Part shown: positions 1 through 11,299 of the stretch, piece after piece | Layout: every line of letters starts with the position of its first letter | Numbering within the stretch: position 1 is the first letter of the stretch | DNA from: Rhyacophila brunnea | Lineage: Eukaryota; Arthropoda; Insecta; Trichoptera; Rhyacophilidae | DNA length: 64,000 nucleotides | Direction: 5' to 3' | Assembly (NCBI GenBank): GCA_022495005.1 | Contig: JAGYXB010001020.1 | Location: 1,116,001-1,180,000, forward strand | Notes under the pieces: model-generated | The model's database searches: none | Seen by the model: the letters and a program-made list of their open reading frames with translations, nothing else | What the model was told of the DNA's origin: nothing | Translations under genes and position numbers: made by a program

Positions 1-3000
1 GAAAACTATTTAAATCTGAAATCTGCCCACCAGTGTGTGCGAAAAACTTTTATCTTCGATTTATACACTTTCTATTTATGCACAATCTGAATCTAGCATA
101 TTTTTAACAAATATTACATTATGTCAAATGCCTCTATGGTTGGTTCAATTGTTTATTTTAATGACACCACAAATAAAACAATAGTTTGCTACAATTTAAG
201 CATTTTCAAATATCGAAAACCTTTAGAGCTGCCAGAATCTAAATACAGTAATCTGTTATCGCATTATTTTTAACACATTATACCATTTCACATTAATTAT
301 TTTAATTATTAATAATAAAATATAGAAAATTGTAATAATATCTAATGCTAATCAATAATTTACATAGGTATTCTGTCAGTTTTTTTGGTATTATCCGCTT
401 CCTTATAAAATGTGTGTTTATTAGAAAATAATATCGTAGATTTATCAGTGATACAATAATAAAAATAACTACTAAATAAACTAAAATATTATATTTGTGC
501 TGATTCATGCTTTCAAAATAAAAAAATGGCCCCTCACCGAATAGAACATAAATTAACAACCCTTTTGACACAGATAGTTACTAGCATTTGACCCATCCAA
601 TCCAACCTTGCCTCGTCGAAAAAGTAAAATGTATATTGTTTACTGAAACAATCGAAATATCCAAGAAAATGAAACTTTCCACGCATAAGTGATAAATAAG
701 CGAAAAATAATGTGAATTTATCAAATTTAATTTTTAGAAATAACCTTCCAATAATACGAGTAGGTACCTCAAAATATTTAAAATATATATCACAATTAAT
801 CATAATTCAGTAAATAAGGTGTATTTTCCGATATATATTTATAAAAATATTGTGTAACCATTTCAAATTCAAAACGCATTATTTTAATATCCATTCATTT
901 TATACAAGATTTAAAAAAAAAAAAAAGAAGGTAGCAAATACTAACACTTACATACTGTTTACTCATTTTATACGAATACCTTTTCCATCTTCGGTCACTT
1001 GCATTCAAACTATGTTTGTATGAAAAATTATTTTCTAATGTCTGAAAGTGACATTTTTAAAACGTATTTTTGTTTATTGATTGCTACGAATTTTAAAACC
1101 AATTTATACAACTTGGGTGCCCTGAAATTTTTTTTAATGTATATTTTCTGTTTAGTTATGATACAAATGATAAGACATTAATTATATTCCGTTTTTTTGG
1201 CCAGTATGCATTTAAGAATTCTAACAAAGTGAGCAAACTAAATGTTATTAATATATTTACAATGTTTTTTTAACATGTACCTGTGTATTATTTAACTTCT
1301 ATATAATATTAATACCTTACTTAAAATTCCCACAAGTATACCAACTTAATGTTTCATTTGCAAATAACAAATCTCACACCACATGACATTTGCTCTCGTA
1401 GGGAGTTATTTTAGATAGCTAGTATTTTTATTAATATTTTATTAGTGTTTCATCAAGAATGAACGATAAATAAGATTTATATTTTCAGTTAATTATTATC
1501 TGCCATAAATCAATCCGAAGACCTTTTATTAATGAATTTTTCATTCGTGCCATAAAATGTTATATCCATTACTGTTGATATTAACTTATAAACGCCACGA
1601 AGGTAACCTGACGTCATAAAATGTATAATATTATATTGTATATTCAAGGTAAAATTATTAAGAAATGTATTTTTTTATATATAAAAGCACACAGCTGCAG
1701 ATATGGGCAGCCATAAAATCATTTCTGATAAACAAAGCCACGCGTAATCAACGTTTGCTTATTGGATCATAAACGAAAATCCTTGGCGTTTTCTGGTAAC
1801 CTCCTAATAATACTTCGTAGCCGTTTTACGGCTTAATGATTGTGGATTTGTTAACAACGGTTCTCGCGGTACGCAAACACCATTTTTCACAATTTATTTT
1901 GGGGCGAAAAGGTAAAAACAACTTATTCGTAGAATAAAAACGACGCGATGAAATTATTAGTTTATCCATTGTACCCGTATTTACCCTTTTTGATAAATTC
2001 GCAGTGATAGTTGTATCTCACGTCAATGCTATAAAAATAAATGAAGATTAAATGAATAAAAGTGACATATAAGTAAAATATGAGTTAGAAGAAGTTTTTG
2101 CATACATATGTATCTGTGCGTGAAAATGAATTCAACCATGTTACGGTTTATGAAAAATACAAACATTGGATGATATGTAAAGTCATAGATTGAGAGCTAA
2201 TTTTAAATTTTTCTTCGCCTTTTCCGCCCTACAGTAAAAATTCTGTTCAGAATCTACTTGTATATTTTAAACAATAAGGGATACAATTTGATTTTTGTGG
2301 TAAGGGGCGCATTAGTATCTACATATTTGTCTTAGTCAAATGCGGCCCTCGGGCTATTGGATCAACATTTCTATCTTATATAGTATACCAATCTATGGAC
2401 TGTTACTTCCACTTATTTTTAAGAGAATATCACCAGTTTTCATGATGAAATTGTTAAAACGAATGAGTCACAAAATGTATTTTACCTGCTAGCAGACAAC
2501 TATCATTTGATACCGATATCTATACTTTTGTTTGCATACAATACCGATAGCAGGTATCGATATGTTTTTTTTCCATGCCATCCCTACCGACTATTAAGGC
2601 AGGTTATACCGTTATACCATAATATTTTCTCTGTATAAATAAGTAATATTCAGCGTCCTCGCTTGGGTTATATTTTGTTGTTATCTTTGGAGCTTACAAA
2701 GCTGCCATTAGAATTGTTTGACAAAAATCTCATCGTTCGCAGCAACAGTTTAAATAATTTAAAAGCCCACGGGCGTTCCAACTTTTTTTAAGTTATGACA
2801 AAAATACTTAGAACGCTTATCTCGTCTAAAATTATCCATCATTCGCGTTTGAATAATAATATTATAAATTGAAAAAAAGGAAATAGTTAATACGGTTCAA
2901 TCTGCATAACAGATGTTGGTGTTTACGTCTATTATATATGGTTCACCGGTTGGGTTCTTTTTAAAATATTATCTATAGATGCGATATCGCAAGTAATAAT

Positions 3001-3399
3001 TTTAACATACGCATACGTAGAAACTATTATAAATTAATGAAATTACAATGAATAATGAATAATAATTCAACTAATAAATTAGAGTTGCCACTTTCCATAA
3101 TTGAATTTATTGAGATAGTGTTTATTCAAAATATTCTGCAGAATGAAGAAAACATATACTTACTAAATTTGTAGCTGGACCACCATGCGACAGCACGTGA
3201 TGTGATCATAATGTAGGTAGTTGCAGCATAAATCACAAAATCAGTACCAATATTGAAAGAAAACTATCGAGGTATTGGTCAAAAAGTATGTATACTTTTT
3301 CTACCGATACCGAAATCAACGGCTATTTTCACCAAAAGGTGCTGCAACAAAAATTAATTTCCCCGGATAATATATAATAACCGTCCACGTCTCTGATGA
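1..3399. other. AT-rich noncoding stretch, no gene recognised
   Basis: No open frame here looks like a protein, and no splice-flanked conserved motif was recognised. The sequence is AT-rich with many short A/T runs. Around 2510-2580 and 3260-3310 there are degenerate palindromic motifs of the type TATCGATA, with short stretches like those near 4800-4870; they look like worn ends of a terminal-inverted-repeat element. If the side-like gene extends upstream, this could be part of a 5' intron, but nothing in the sequence proves it. Confidence 0.6.
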
Positions 3400-3840
3400 T
3401 TTTTTATAACGCACAATAGCTCCTGTACACGTGCATTCATTTACTTGCACCAATAGTGTGTATTTTAAACTATCGCGATAATAACTGTTTACATGTAAAA
3501 CTGCTGACTGTCTCTCCAATCTCATTCTTCAAGCGTAAGCGAGACGCTATGATATCGTATGGTTCTATTTGACAGATTCAGACAGGTTCGGACAAGTTCG
3601 TAGATAATCGATAGACGTCAAAATATTATTCTATGCGGTGTGTAGTTCGTATTTCTTCCGGCAAGTTCGCCACTATCATATGCGAGTACCAATTATTTCT
3701 TAAAATTCAGAAGCTTCCGATCTTCTTTTAACCATACATGCAATCTTGCAACTTGCATGATATGTATTTACGCGAGCATTTTCTTATTATGGCCGCAATA
3801 ATACGACCCACCTACTATCAGTAAATAATGTAAACGGGGT
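3400..3840. repeat. Interspersed repeat, copy 1 (partner at 41755-42185)
   Basis: This stretch and 41755-42185 share a long run of similar sequence in the same order. The order is a TTTTAAACTATCG block, a GCTGACTGTCTCTCCAATCT block, a TAAGCGAGACGC block, an AATTCAGAAGCTTCC block, and a final GTAAACGGGGTT. Both are in the same orientation. No coding potential was recognised. The family is unclassified; I saw no clear terminal inverted repeat or target duplication. Confidence 0.6.
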
Positions 3841-3970
3841 TAATGTATTATTTTTCTTATAATAATAAGTAACTAGGTAACTCTTTTATCAAAATTTTAA
3901 CTTCTTCATCGAGATGTCATGACTAGGGTATCATATCGTAAAGTATCAATAATTTTCTTTCTATATAACG

Positions 3971-4505
3971 TTAAAACCCTTTACTGCATAGTGTCGCATA
4001 TTTGCGACATTTCAAACTATTTCGATATAGCCAATGCCATCTGTGTAAATTATCAAATAATATCCTTTTTCGATGCCTAGAAAACTGTTTTACCATAAAC
4101 ATCCTACATTACCGATTTTTTTTTGACATTTCAAGAAATAAAGCATTTCTGCATTATATTCTCTGCATTTCTGCTTTGACACTTGACGAATTCGTATGTA
4201 CGCAAAAATCCGCATTGGTAAATAAATAAAAAAAAATGTACAGAAGATTGAAATAGGTTGAATAAAAATATCTACACATCAAATAAGGTGTGTACATTAG
4301 TTTTTTATAATTGTTATCATTTGGTTTTGTATTTTGTCATACTGAAATGTAAGATTTGCTAGTGTCGTAAATCTGCGACACCACGCAGTAACATACAAAA
4401 TTTAATGGAATTTTCGAAAAAAAAATATCATTTTTCCTTCATTCACATGGCATTTTGACACCAAGAAAAAATAAAACTTTCAAAAAAAACATGCGGTAAA
4501 GAGTT
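3971..4505. repeat. Possible MITE with CTTTACTGC/GTGTCGC inverted ends
   Basis: Near 3980 the sequence reads CCCTTTACTGCATAGTGTCG followed by a short GCGACA hairpin. Near 4360-4395 the inverse (TGTCGTAAATCTGCGACACC, then ACGCAGTAA) appears, and GCGGTAAAGAG follows near 4493. TTAA precedes the left end and a similar TTGA follows the right end, so a TTAA-targeting MITE is possible. The open frame inside looks like chance. Confidence 0.35.
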
Positions 4506-4509
4506 GAGC

Positions 4510-5960
4510 AATCTTAGTAGTATACCTAGTAAGTACCTACCTATACGTTCTTAGAATTTATTGATCCTTTAACTTTCGAACCAAGGCCAATGTATCAGAA
4601 TCTTATTTTATTTCATTTTGTAATCTATTGGAGTTGTATTAATTGTTATCTGTTTCTCTAATAAAAACAACGTTCTATATTATCTAAATAATAATTCGTA
4701 AAGCGTAATTCTGTTTGATGTTGATTACCATGGATTATAATAAATAACTATACTAACGCAAAGATCGGTATGAAATTATTCTTGTCCACGAATTTTTTTT
4801 CTGAAAAAAATATCGATATCAAAGTATAGTCCCAAATATTCCGATACTTTTTGACACCCCTAATACCCACGCACCCAGTATCCGCTGTCTAACGCGCTTT
4901 GTCAAGTGTAATCATTCTAACTGTAATCCCGCCATTTTTAGGAGCGCAAAATTGTGTTATCTGCCTTCTGTATAAGCCTTTACTTATTATGTTCACTTGT
5001 AATATAAAGTTGTATGATTTTTTACCTTATAAAGTTTCCATATATAAAAGTGTGTTAAGCTTGAAACTATGTCCACACTTGAACGCTTTCATTTCAACTT
5101 TGCTACAACGTTGAAACCCGGTTTTAAGAACCGCGCATGCCTTTTGTGTTGGATGCACTCCTTCAACTAATGTCTAGGCTTGTGCATCAAAAATAGTTTT
5201 AAAAATTTCGCAGGAGGTAGTGTTGCCCTTTTTTTCTATGCTGATTATTTCTGATTCTGATTTCGGAAAAAAAAATCTATAATGCACAGAACACTATTTT
5301 TTCGTGTTGAATCCTTCAAAATTATTAATATGTTTGGCTTGTTTACTACTATACACTCTTCACCGAAACATTCCGTTGAAAAAACTGACGTAAAGTTAGC
5401 AGGAATGTTGAACATAAATTTACTATTGGTGGATCTACGTGTGCTATCATATTTTGCTTCACTAAAAATGGCGACCTCGTACTGCTTGAGGCATTTGTTC
5501 AGCGCACAAAAAAATGAACAAGCGTAGATATAGCATTACTCTCATAGTGTAACACTGTAGACGAAGTGAGGGTACACTATTTATAACGGATAATGAAATG
5601 AATGATGTTTATTTATCACCAGGTACTGAGAATAAATAAATTATAGCTGAACCGAGTTGATTACGACAAAAGGCATCGTCCACCGCGAGCTCATTGTGCC
5701 GTATTTTTAAAAAAAATATCTACTTATGCATGAAGTAATAATAAATGTATTGTGCGTGCGAAGCACAATGAGCCAGCGGTCCGCCCATCGGCACGCACAC
5801 CACAGGTACCCGACCGGTAATGACCGTAATTCACTTAGCAAATAATGTATACCCATATTTTAACGCCTCGCTGCTGTGAAGGCTCCCGTCGATCACGCAA
5901 ATTCAACAAAAATCGCCCGACACATTCGATCACTACAATAGTCACAGCCGGGTACATCAC
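4510..5960. other. Noncoding, no gene recognised
   Basis: The region is AT-rich with no recognisable coding sequence. Around 4800-4870 a TATCGATA-rich segment ends in a GATACTTTTTGACACCCCTA stretch that resembles a worn transposon terminus. Between about 5681 and 5780 the sequences ACCGCGAGCTCATTGTGC and GCACAATGAGCCAGCGGT face each other as a roughly 100-bp imperfect inverted repeat. Nothing else is evident. Confidence 0.5.
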
Positions 5961-5987
5961 TAATTTCGAAATCATGATGTCTTATCG

Positions 5988-6571
5988 CAGTGATCGCTAA
6001 ACGGTCGCTCGCGAGCTACCGGTAGCTCGCGGTGGCATTTTCGGTAGCTCGCGTAGGATATTTTATCATATTTATAAATTTGCCTCTCAATTTTTATTAT
6101 TGGACTCAGAAATGAAATAAATGCATTGTTTTGTTCTACCTACTTATGTGAATCAACGATTTCCAATATGAAGGTGGTTAAAAAAGTAGAAACAGACTCA
6201 CAGATGTACATCTTGATAATTGCATTCAGATGAGAGTGACAAGATACTCATCGAGAATTGAAAAAAATGCGGAGGAAAGCGAATGCCATTCTTGTCACTA
6301 ATTATTGTTATATATAATATTATGATATTATAGATATTTTTCAATTAATATTTTGTTCATAAATAAATAATTAAAGTACTTACGAATTGTATGTTTCATT
6401 GGAAGTCCGATGTCCTAATTTATTTTAAGTTATATAATAATATTATATATGGTACGAAAAAGGACGATGATAAAAAATTATAAAGAATGAATATATTTTG
6501 TATAAGTAGGTCACCAGACAATTTCAATTTCTGTAAGTAGCTCGCATCCTTATTGAGTTTGGAGACCACTG
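5988..6571. mobile_element. Non-autonomous hAT-type element (584 bp)
   Basis: The element is flanked on both sides by the identical 8-bp duplication TCTTATCG (5980-5987 and 6572-6579). The left end reads CAGTGATCGCTAAACGG and the inverted right end reads CAGTGGTCTCCAAACTC. CAGTG ends with 8-bp duplications are typical of hAT transposons. Subterminal GTAGCTCGC and GCGAGCTAC motifs are present near both ends. There is no transposase open frame, so it would need enzyme supplied in trans. It sits inside an 18-bp tandem repeat array. Confidence 0.85.
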
Positions 6572-6579
6572 TCTTATCG

Positions 6580-6668
6580 TATCACGATGTCTTAACTTAT
6601 CACGGTGTGTTATTGTAAAACGATGTGTTATCGTACCACATTGTGTTACCGTATCACGATGTGTATCG
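6580..6668. repeat. 18-bp tandem repeat array
   Basis: Five consecutive units of about 18 bp (the last is 17 bp), of the type TATCACGATGTGTTATCG, run through here with scattered substitutions. A further unit of the same kind lies at 5970-5987, on the other side of the inserted hAT element, so the array existed before the insertion and was split by it. No coding potential. Confidence 0.8.
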
Positions 6669-6669
6669 T

Positions 6670-8500
6670 TTCTTTGTATTCACCGAATAAGATTTTCATT
6701 ATTTTATATTAAATTCTGAATATACATACACAAGAATTATAATTAATGTAACATTGTTAATTGAAAATAATTAACCCGGAAAAGTCTCTGAAATATGTAT
6801 TATTTTTTAAAAAAAATCTTTAGTGTCATCTTTAACCATTGAAAATATTATAATTTTGTTACAATTAATTATTTTATCGGCAACACTTCTTATTTCGAAA
6901 ATTGGAAATTTAATATGAAAACAATTGAACATACATAATTTGAAAATACCTAATAAAAACTACTACATAAAATCACGACGCCCAGCGGGACCTAAACCAA
7001 TGTGCTCTACCAACTAAGCTTTCAAAAAGATTTTTCCTAATAGTGTATTTCTCTGGGGTTTTTTAAAATTATGTATGTTCAAACCATCTCAAATCGTCTG
7101 ATTTATTCGTTGAATAAAAAAATTGTTTAATGAAGATAATTGTTATGAAAAAAACAGTCATACTTAATAATCCTCAATTGAGATACGCCGGTAAAATCTA
7201 TATCCCTAAAGAATGACATAGGTACTGGCATGTCATACGTTTAGGAAATAGAGATTTAGATGAACAATTATGTAAAAATGCAAATAAAGTTGTGATTATA
7301 TTGAGACAGGCATCACGTATTATCATGTTGTCAAGGCGACAAAGCTAGTCTATGGTTTCGTCATTCACAGAATGCAATCAGTAGACCATAGATAATATAT
7401 AACATTCTTATAGAAAATACAAAGTGCCAACCGCAAAAAACAAAAAATACGCGATTTTGACATTATTCGAAAATGTGTAGGCATGTAGAAAATGATTAAA
7501 TAAACGTTCATTGGGTCATGCAGGTGTCGATGCAGTGCAATATAACATGCGGTGACCTCGTTGTTGTTCTGGTAATTTCGGCAGATGTTGCTAAATGGCA
7601 ATGTTGGTTTAAAGGTTCAAAACATCCTACGGGGTGGGAGCATCAGTCTGACAACATTTTAAACACCAAGAAAAACGACATTACATACTCGTACTTTTTC
7701 CCGTAGCGGCAGCTTACTGTGACATCACGTGATAGTACACTCCATGCATCATAATATATTTCGCGCTTAACAGTGCGTATATTGTATGTACCGGAGAAAG
7801 TCGTCAGCAGTAGGCCGCCATTTTCTTTTTTTTTTATTTACAAACAATTCATTAATTGCAGAGAATATTTTTAAACCATACCAAAAAACATCCTGGAATC
7901 ACTGTCCCCGTTAGTAATAGAATAGCTCGTATTACTTTCTCGAATGGCGGATGTAAAAACAAAGTTATGACCATGATGAGTCGTTATATTTATATCACAC
8001 GTCCCTCCGATACTTTCTACAAACTTCACCCAACGTCGTAATTAATAAAATTTTGAAGTACAGTTGCTACTTTGTGGTTGCTTTATTTCGCCAAGTTATA
8101 ATGATTCTGAAAAACTCTTGCATTAAAAAATATCTGCCGTGTGTTTTGCAAAAGTTTATAGTTACATACTAATAATATACGTAATGTGTACCCCGTAATT
8201 GGGAAAGTTTTCGAATGACGTCCGCGGGGATAGACTTAGCTACTCGGGACTACATAACATTTTTTACTTTCAGTGTGACACGCATTTCCCCCATGTAATG
8301 TGATTAATAACTACACGCTTATAGGGAAATTTCTCATTTCGCGAGAGCGCTTTAAGGTGAAACTTCCTCCGCGTAGATGTTCTTTATGGAGGTTTTCAGG
8401 CTGTCGCGGTTATGGTTTATATCGAATGGACGGTTTTTGAGTTAACGTCGTATTCTATAAAATTTTAATTGAACTTTACGAAACTATTTATTAGTTTTTC
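6670..8500. other. Noncoding with SINE-like fragments
   Basis: No gene was recognised. Around 6975-7085 there is a degraded fragment containing a tRNA-like TTAGTTGGTAGAGCA box A in reverse, joined to the tail AAAATTATGTATGTTCAA that also ends the SINE copies at 8505-9040. The rest is AT-rich and unremarkable; the short open frames near 7365-8041 have no recognisable motif. Confidence 0.5.
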
Positions 8501-8504
8501 CGGC

Positions 8505-8640
8505 AAGACCCAGGAGATGCAGGTTCGATCCCTGTCAGATTTTTTCTTTCACTTTTTTCAAAAAGATTTTTTCTATTGGTTATAATATATTTTCTCAGAA
8601 GTGTTTTTCAAAATTATGTATGTTCAATAATTAGAATGGT
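8505..8640 (+). mobile_element. Truncated tRNA-derived SINE
   Basis: The segment starts inside a tRNA-like B box (GCAGGTTCGATCCCTG) preceded by ACCCAGGAGAT. It continues into the tail CTTTTTTCAAAAAGATTTTT, TCTATTGGTTATA and TTCAAAATTATGTATGTTCA. The same head-tail arrangement occurs at 8881-9040, so this is a 5'-truncated copy of that family. It is noncoding. Confidence 0.7.
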
Positions 8641-8880
8641 ACATTCTTAAATCAATTCGTTGAATAAAAGAAATAGTTAATTAAAAATTATTAGCAAGTA
8701 CGAGTAAGTTACATCATAAAATATTGGAGAAATCCGTGACGTCGGTTAGTAATGGAAGTAGTAGGTACCTACTTTGATTTAATAAACAAAAACCGATTGC
8801 CAATAGTAGCTTGATTTGGAAGATCGCTGATGAGTAGGTACTAAAAGGCCAATAGTTAAAGTTTTTCGTCATTAGTATGT

Positions 8881-9040
8881 CACCTCGTAGCATAGTGGAT
8901 AATGCGCGGATTGGGGCGTAAACCCAGGAGATGCAGGTTTGATTCCTGCCGGGTGTCTTACTTTTTTCAAAAAGATTATTTCTATTGGTTATATTTTCTC
9001 AGAAGTGTTTTTCAAAATTATGTATGTTTAATATAAATAA
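8881..9040 (+). mobile_element. tRNA-derived SINE (tRNA-Arg-like head)
   Basis: The 5' part has a box A-like segment (TAGCATAGTGGATAATGCG) and a box B-like segment (GCAGGTTTGATTCCTGCC) spaced as in a tRNA. It most resembles an arginine tRNA but has a mutated anticodon arm. The unrelated tail CAAAAAGATTATTTCTATTG...TTTTTCAAAATTATGTATGTT is shared with the truncated copy at 8505. The tail and the degenerate cloverleaf argue for a SINE rather than a working tRNA gene. Confidence 0.75.
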
Positions 9041-9109
9041 AATAATAAAATATTTTAACATGATTGGTCATAAGAAAATCACAAAAATACACAAACTGGA
9101 GGTTACGAT

Positions 9110-10200
9110 AAATATATATAAGCCACTTGTTCAACCTATTAGATCTATTCTCTGGGTCCAAACACATATTTAAAATCAATATGTTGAATTTTCCAGACTC
9201 GAAATTCAAACCCTAATTAGCCTGAAGTGTAACCTGCTCGGCCATTGTGAGCGTGAAAAAATATATATATTTATTATTCAGAAATCACGTTTTGGTTTGC
9301 GTTCAGGCTAGTTAAAATACTTATTGTTCTTGCTTTGCATAAAACGCTTAAGGTGATACATCAGTGAAACGGCAAATAATTTTCAACTATAGGCGCGACG
9401 AAATTTTGGACTCGCTGCCATTCGGAGAGAGAACGTCGAGCTGGGAACACGTCAATTTGTTTCGTGATGGCGACGGGTGTATTAATTCTTAAATCGTGTA
9501 AAGATGACTAAAAACGTTACCCATTCACTTTAAAAATAATACATGTGAATGAATATATTATTATTGTTACTAATAGAACAATAAACAGAACATTAAATGG
9601 ACGCATTTTGGATTTATATGACAAATTATATTTCGTTTGGCATGCGTCATCACCCGCGACCCGCAATCCGCGCATCGCCTAGCCACGATCTTTTTAGACC
9701 GTGCCTCTACTGAGGTATAGCCTTAAGGCTGTACTTCACTTGAGGCATGGTCTAAAAATATCGTGGCTAGGCGATGCGCGGATTGTGCAAATGCCGCGTG
9801 CCGAACGAAATATAATTATTCATAAAAATCCAACAAGCGTCCATTTAATGTCGTTTATTGTTATATTACTAATAATAATAGTATATTGATTGACATGTTT
9901 TCTTTTTTAAGTACATACCTAAAGATTTTAAGTCTTCTTTACACGATTTAAGAATATTTCACCGACGCCATGACAAAAAAAATCGACGTGCGGATACCTG
10001 GACTGTCGGTCTTCGATTGGCGACTAGTGAGAACTTTTGTTGCACCTACTGTTGAAAATTATTTGCCGTGTCACTGAAGTACGCTCTTAAGCGCCCGAAC
10101 CGATGAGGAAATTGTGCTTGCTGTAAGCATGGTATGGTATTAAATCACGGCAACTTCTCCCTTAGATTTAACCAAAAATCTTCCTTACCCGCAGCAGCGT
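9110..10200. repeat. Interspersed repeat copy, interrupted by TTAA MITE pair
   Basis: The flanks 9110-9347 and 10091-10200 match a second copy at 10615-10970 in order. Shared blocks are CTGGGTCCAAACACAT, ATCAATATGTTGAA, CCATTGTGAGCGTGAAA, CCGTTCAGGCTA-like, GGAAATTGTGCTTGCTGTAA, AAATCACGGCAACT and AAAATCTTCCTTA. Between them sits the TTAA-flanked inverted pair. The left block resembles the minus-strand SINE family at 26471 and 43108, so the composite includes a SINE relative. Confidence 0.65.
9352..10086. mobile_element. Head-to-head pair of TTAA-flanked MITEs (foldback)
   Basis: Two units of about 370 bp (9352-9722 and 9727-10086) lie in inverted orientation and share the central TTAA at 9723-9726; outer TTAA copies lie at 9348-9351 and 10087-10090. 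The arms pair over nearly their full length, for example GCGCATCGCCTAGCCACGAT with its complement. The outer ends read GGTGATACATCAGTGAAACG, and a single unit of the same family lies at 49608-49981. No coding capacity. TTAA specificity points to a piggyBac- or Kolobok-type enzyme. Confidence 0.8.
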
Positions 10201-10614
10201 AAAATGCTTACATGTAAAGTGTACGTAAAACATTTCACCGTGGCACAGTTCACCATGACCTTTTTTATCGGAAAACGATGACCGTATAGTATTATGCGGT
10301 CTCCAATTTTATTAGATTCAATATGAACATTAATTAAATGTTCATAGTTGATTTTGGCAAAATTCATGAATTCAAGAATGAAAAACTAACCTAACCTAAC
10401 AACTAATCCAGTATATCGGCTATTTTCAAAATATCTTTGCTGCTGGCTTCCTGTTAACTGGAAACTGACGAGAACCGTGTTTTATTTAGACATGAATTTT
10501 ATGGCAGTACTATACAACCCAAAGAGGTTGGACGATCTTTAATATACGGCCATATATTTCCGTTACAACATTTCACGGTGACGTATGATACGGCGGACTG
10601 CATACGCACAAGTT

Positions 10615-10970
10615 TCCGGACACGATAAGGTATATTCACTGGGTCCAAACACATTGAAAATCAATATGTTGAACTTTCCAGACCCGAAATTCGAACCCTA
10701 ATTAGCTGCTCTGCCATTGTGAGCGTGAAATATATATATATAATTTATATACATTATTCAGAACTCACGCTTTGTTTTCCGTTCAGGCTAACGTAAATAT
10801 TTATTTTTCTTTCTTTGCTTGGCTTCACTTATAGCCGAGTGATAAAGTGTCCAAACCTATGTGGAAATTGTGCTTGCTGTAACCCTGGTATGATATTGAA
10901 TCACGGCAACTCCTCCACTTAGATCTAACTAAAAATCTTCCTTAGTCACAGCAGCGGAAAATTGTTTGAA
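10615..10970. repeat. Interspersed repeat, uninterrupted copy
   Basis: This copy corresponds block for block to 9110-9347 plus 10091-10200 but lacks the TTAA MITE pair, so it approximates the pre-insertion state. It contains a GTCCAAACACATTGAAAATC segment and a box B-like motif in reverse (ATTCGAACCCTAATTAG), consistent with a tRNA-derived SINE head on the minus strand. Noncoding. Confidence 0.6.
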
Positions 10971-11299
10971 AAAAAAAGTATCGTGAGTTAAAAAAAATGT
11001 CACTAAATATCAGGGTAGAATGATATGCGAGGAGGTTTACCTTTAACCACGTGGAGGTCATGAACATTTCTTTTTTGTAAGATGCCAATCGATTATTTTC
11101 TTTTCACAATGAAAGTGAAGTCATAAGTTTCAAAGGTCTAAAGAGAGAATTAAGTAAATCAATTATTTGACAAGAAAATTTCTAATTTTTTTAATTTTCT
11201 GAGATGCCAATCAAAAATGTAAGAACCAGATTGGTGTTTTTTAAGATTTTTTTAAGTGTCAAAATTGTCCTGTAAAATTTAGGCCTTGTGGTTTTTTAC

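Noticed and set aside
5282..5527. 81-aa plus-strand frame
   Set aside because: No motif, no splice signals, composition like the surrounding noncoding DNA.
10384..10400. CCTAACCTAAC-like insect telomere repeat
   Set aside because: Only about two and a half units; too short to be telomeric and common by chance in insect DNA.
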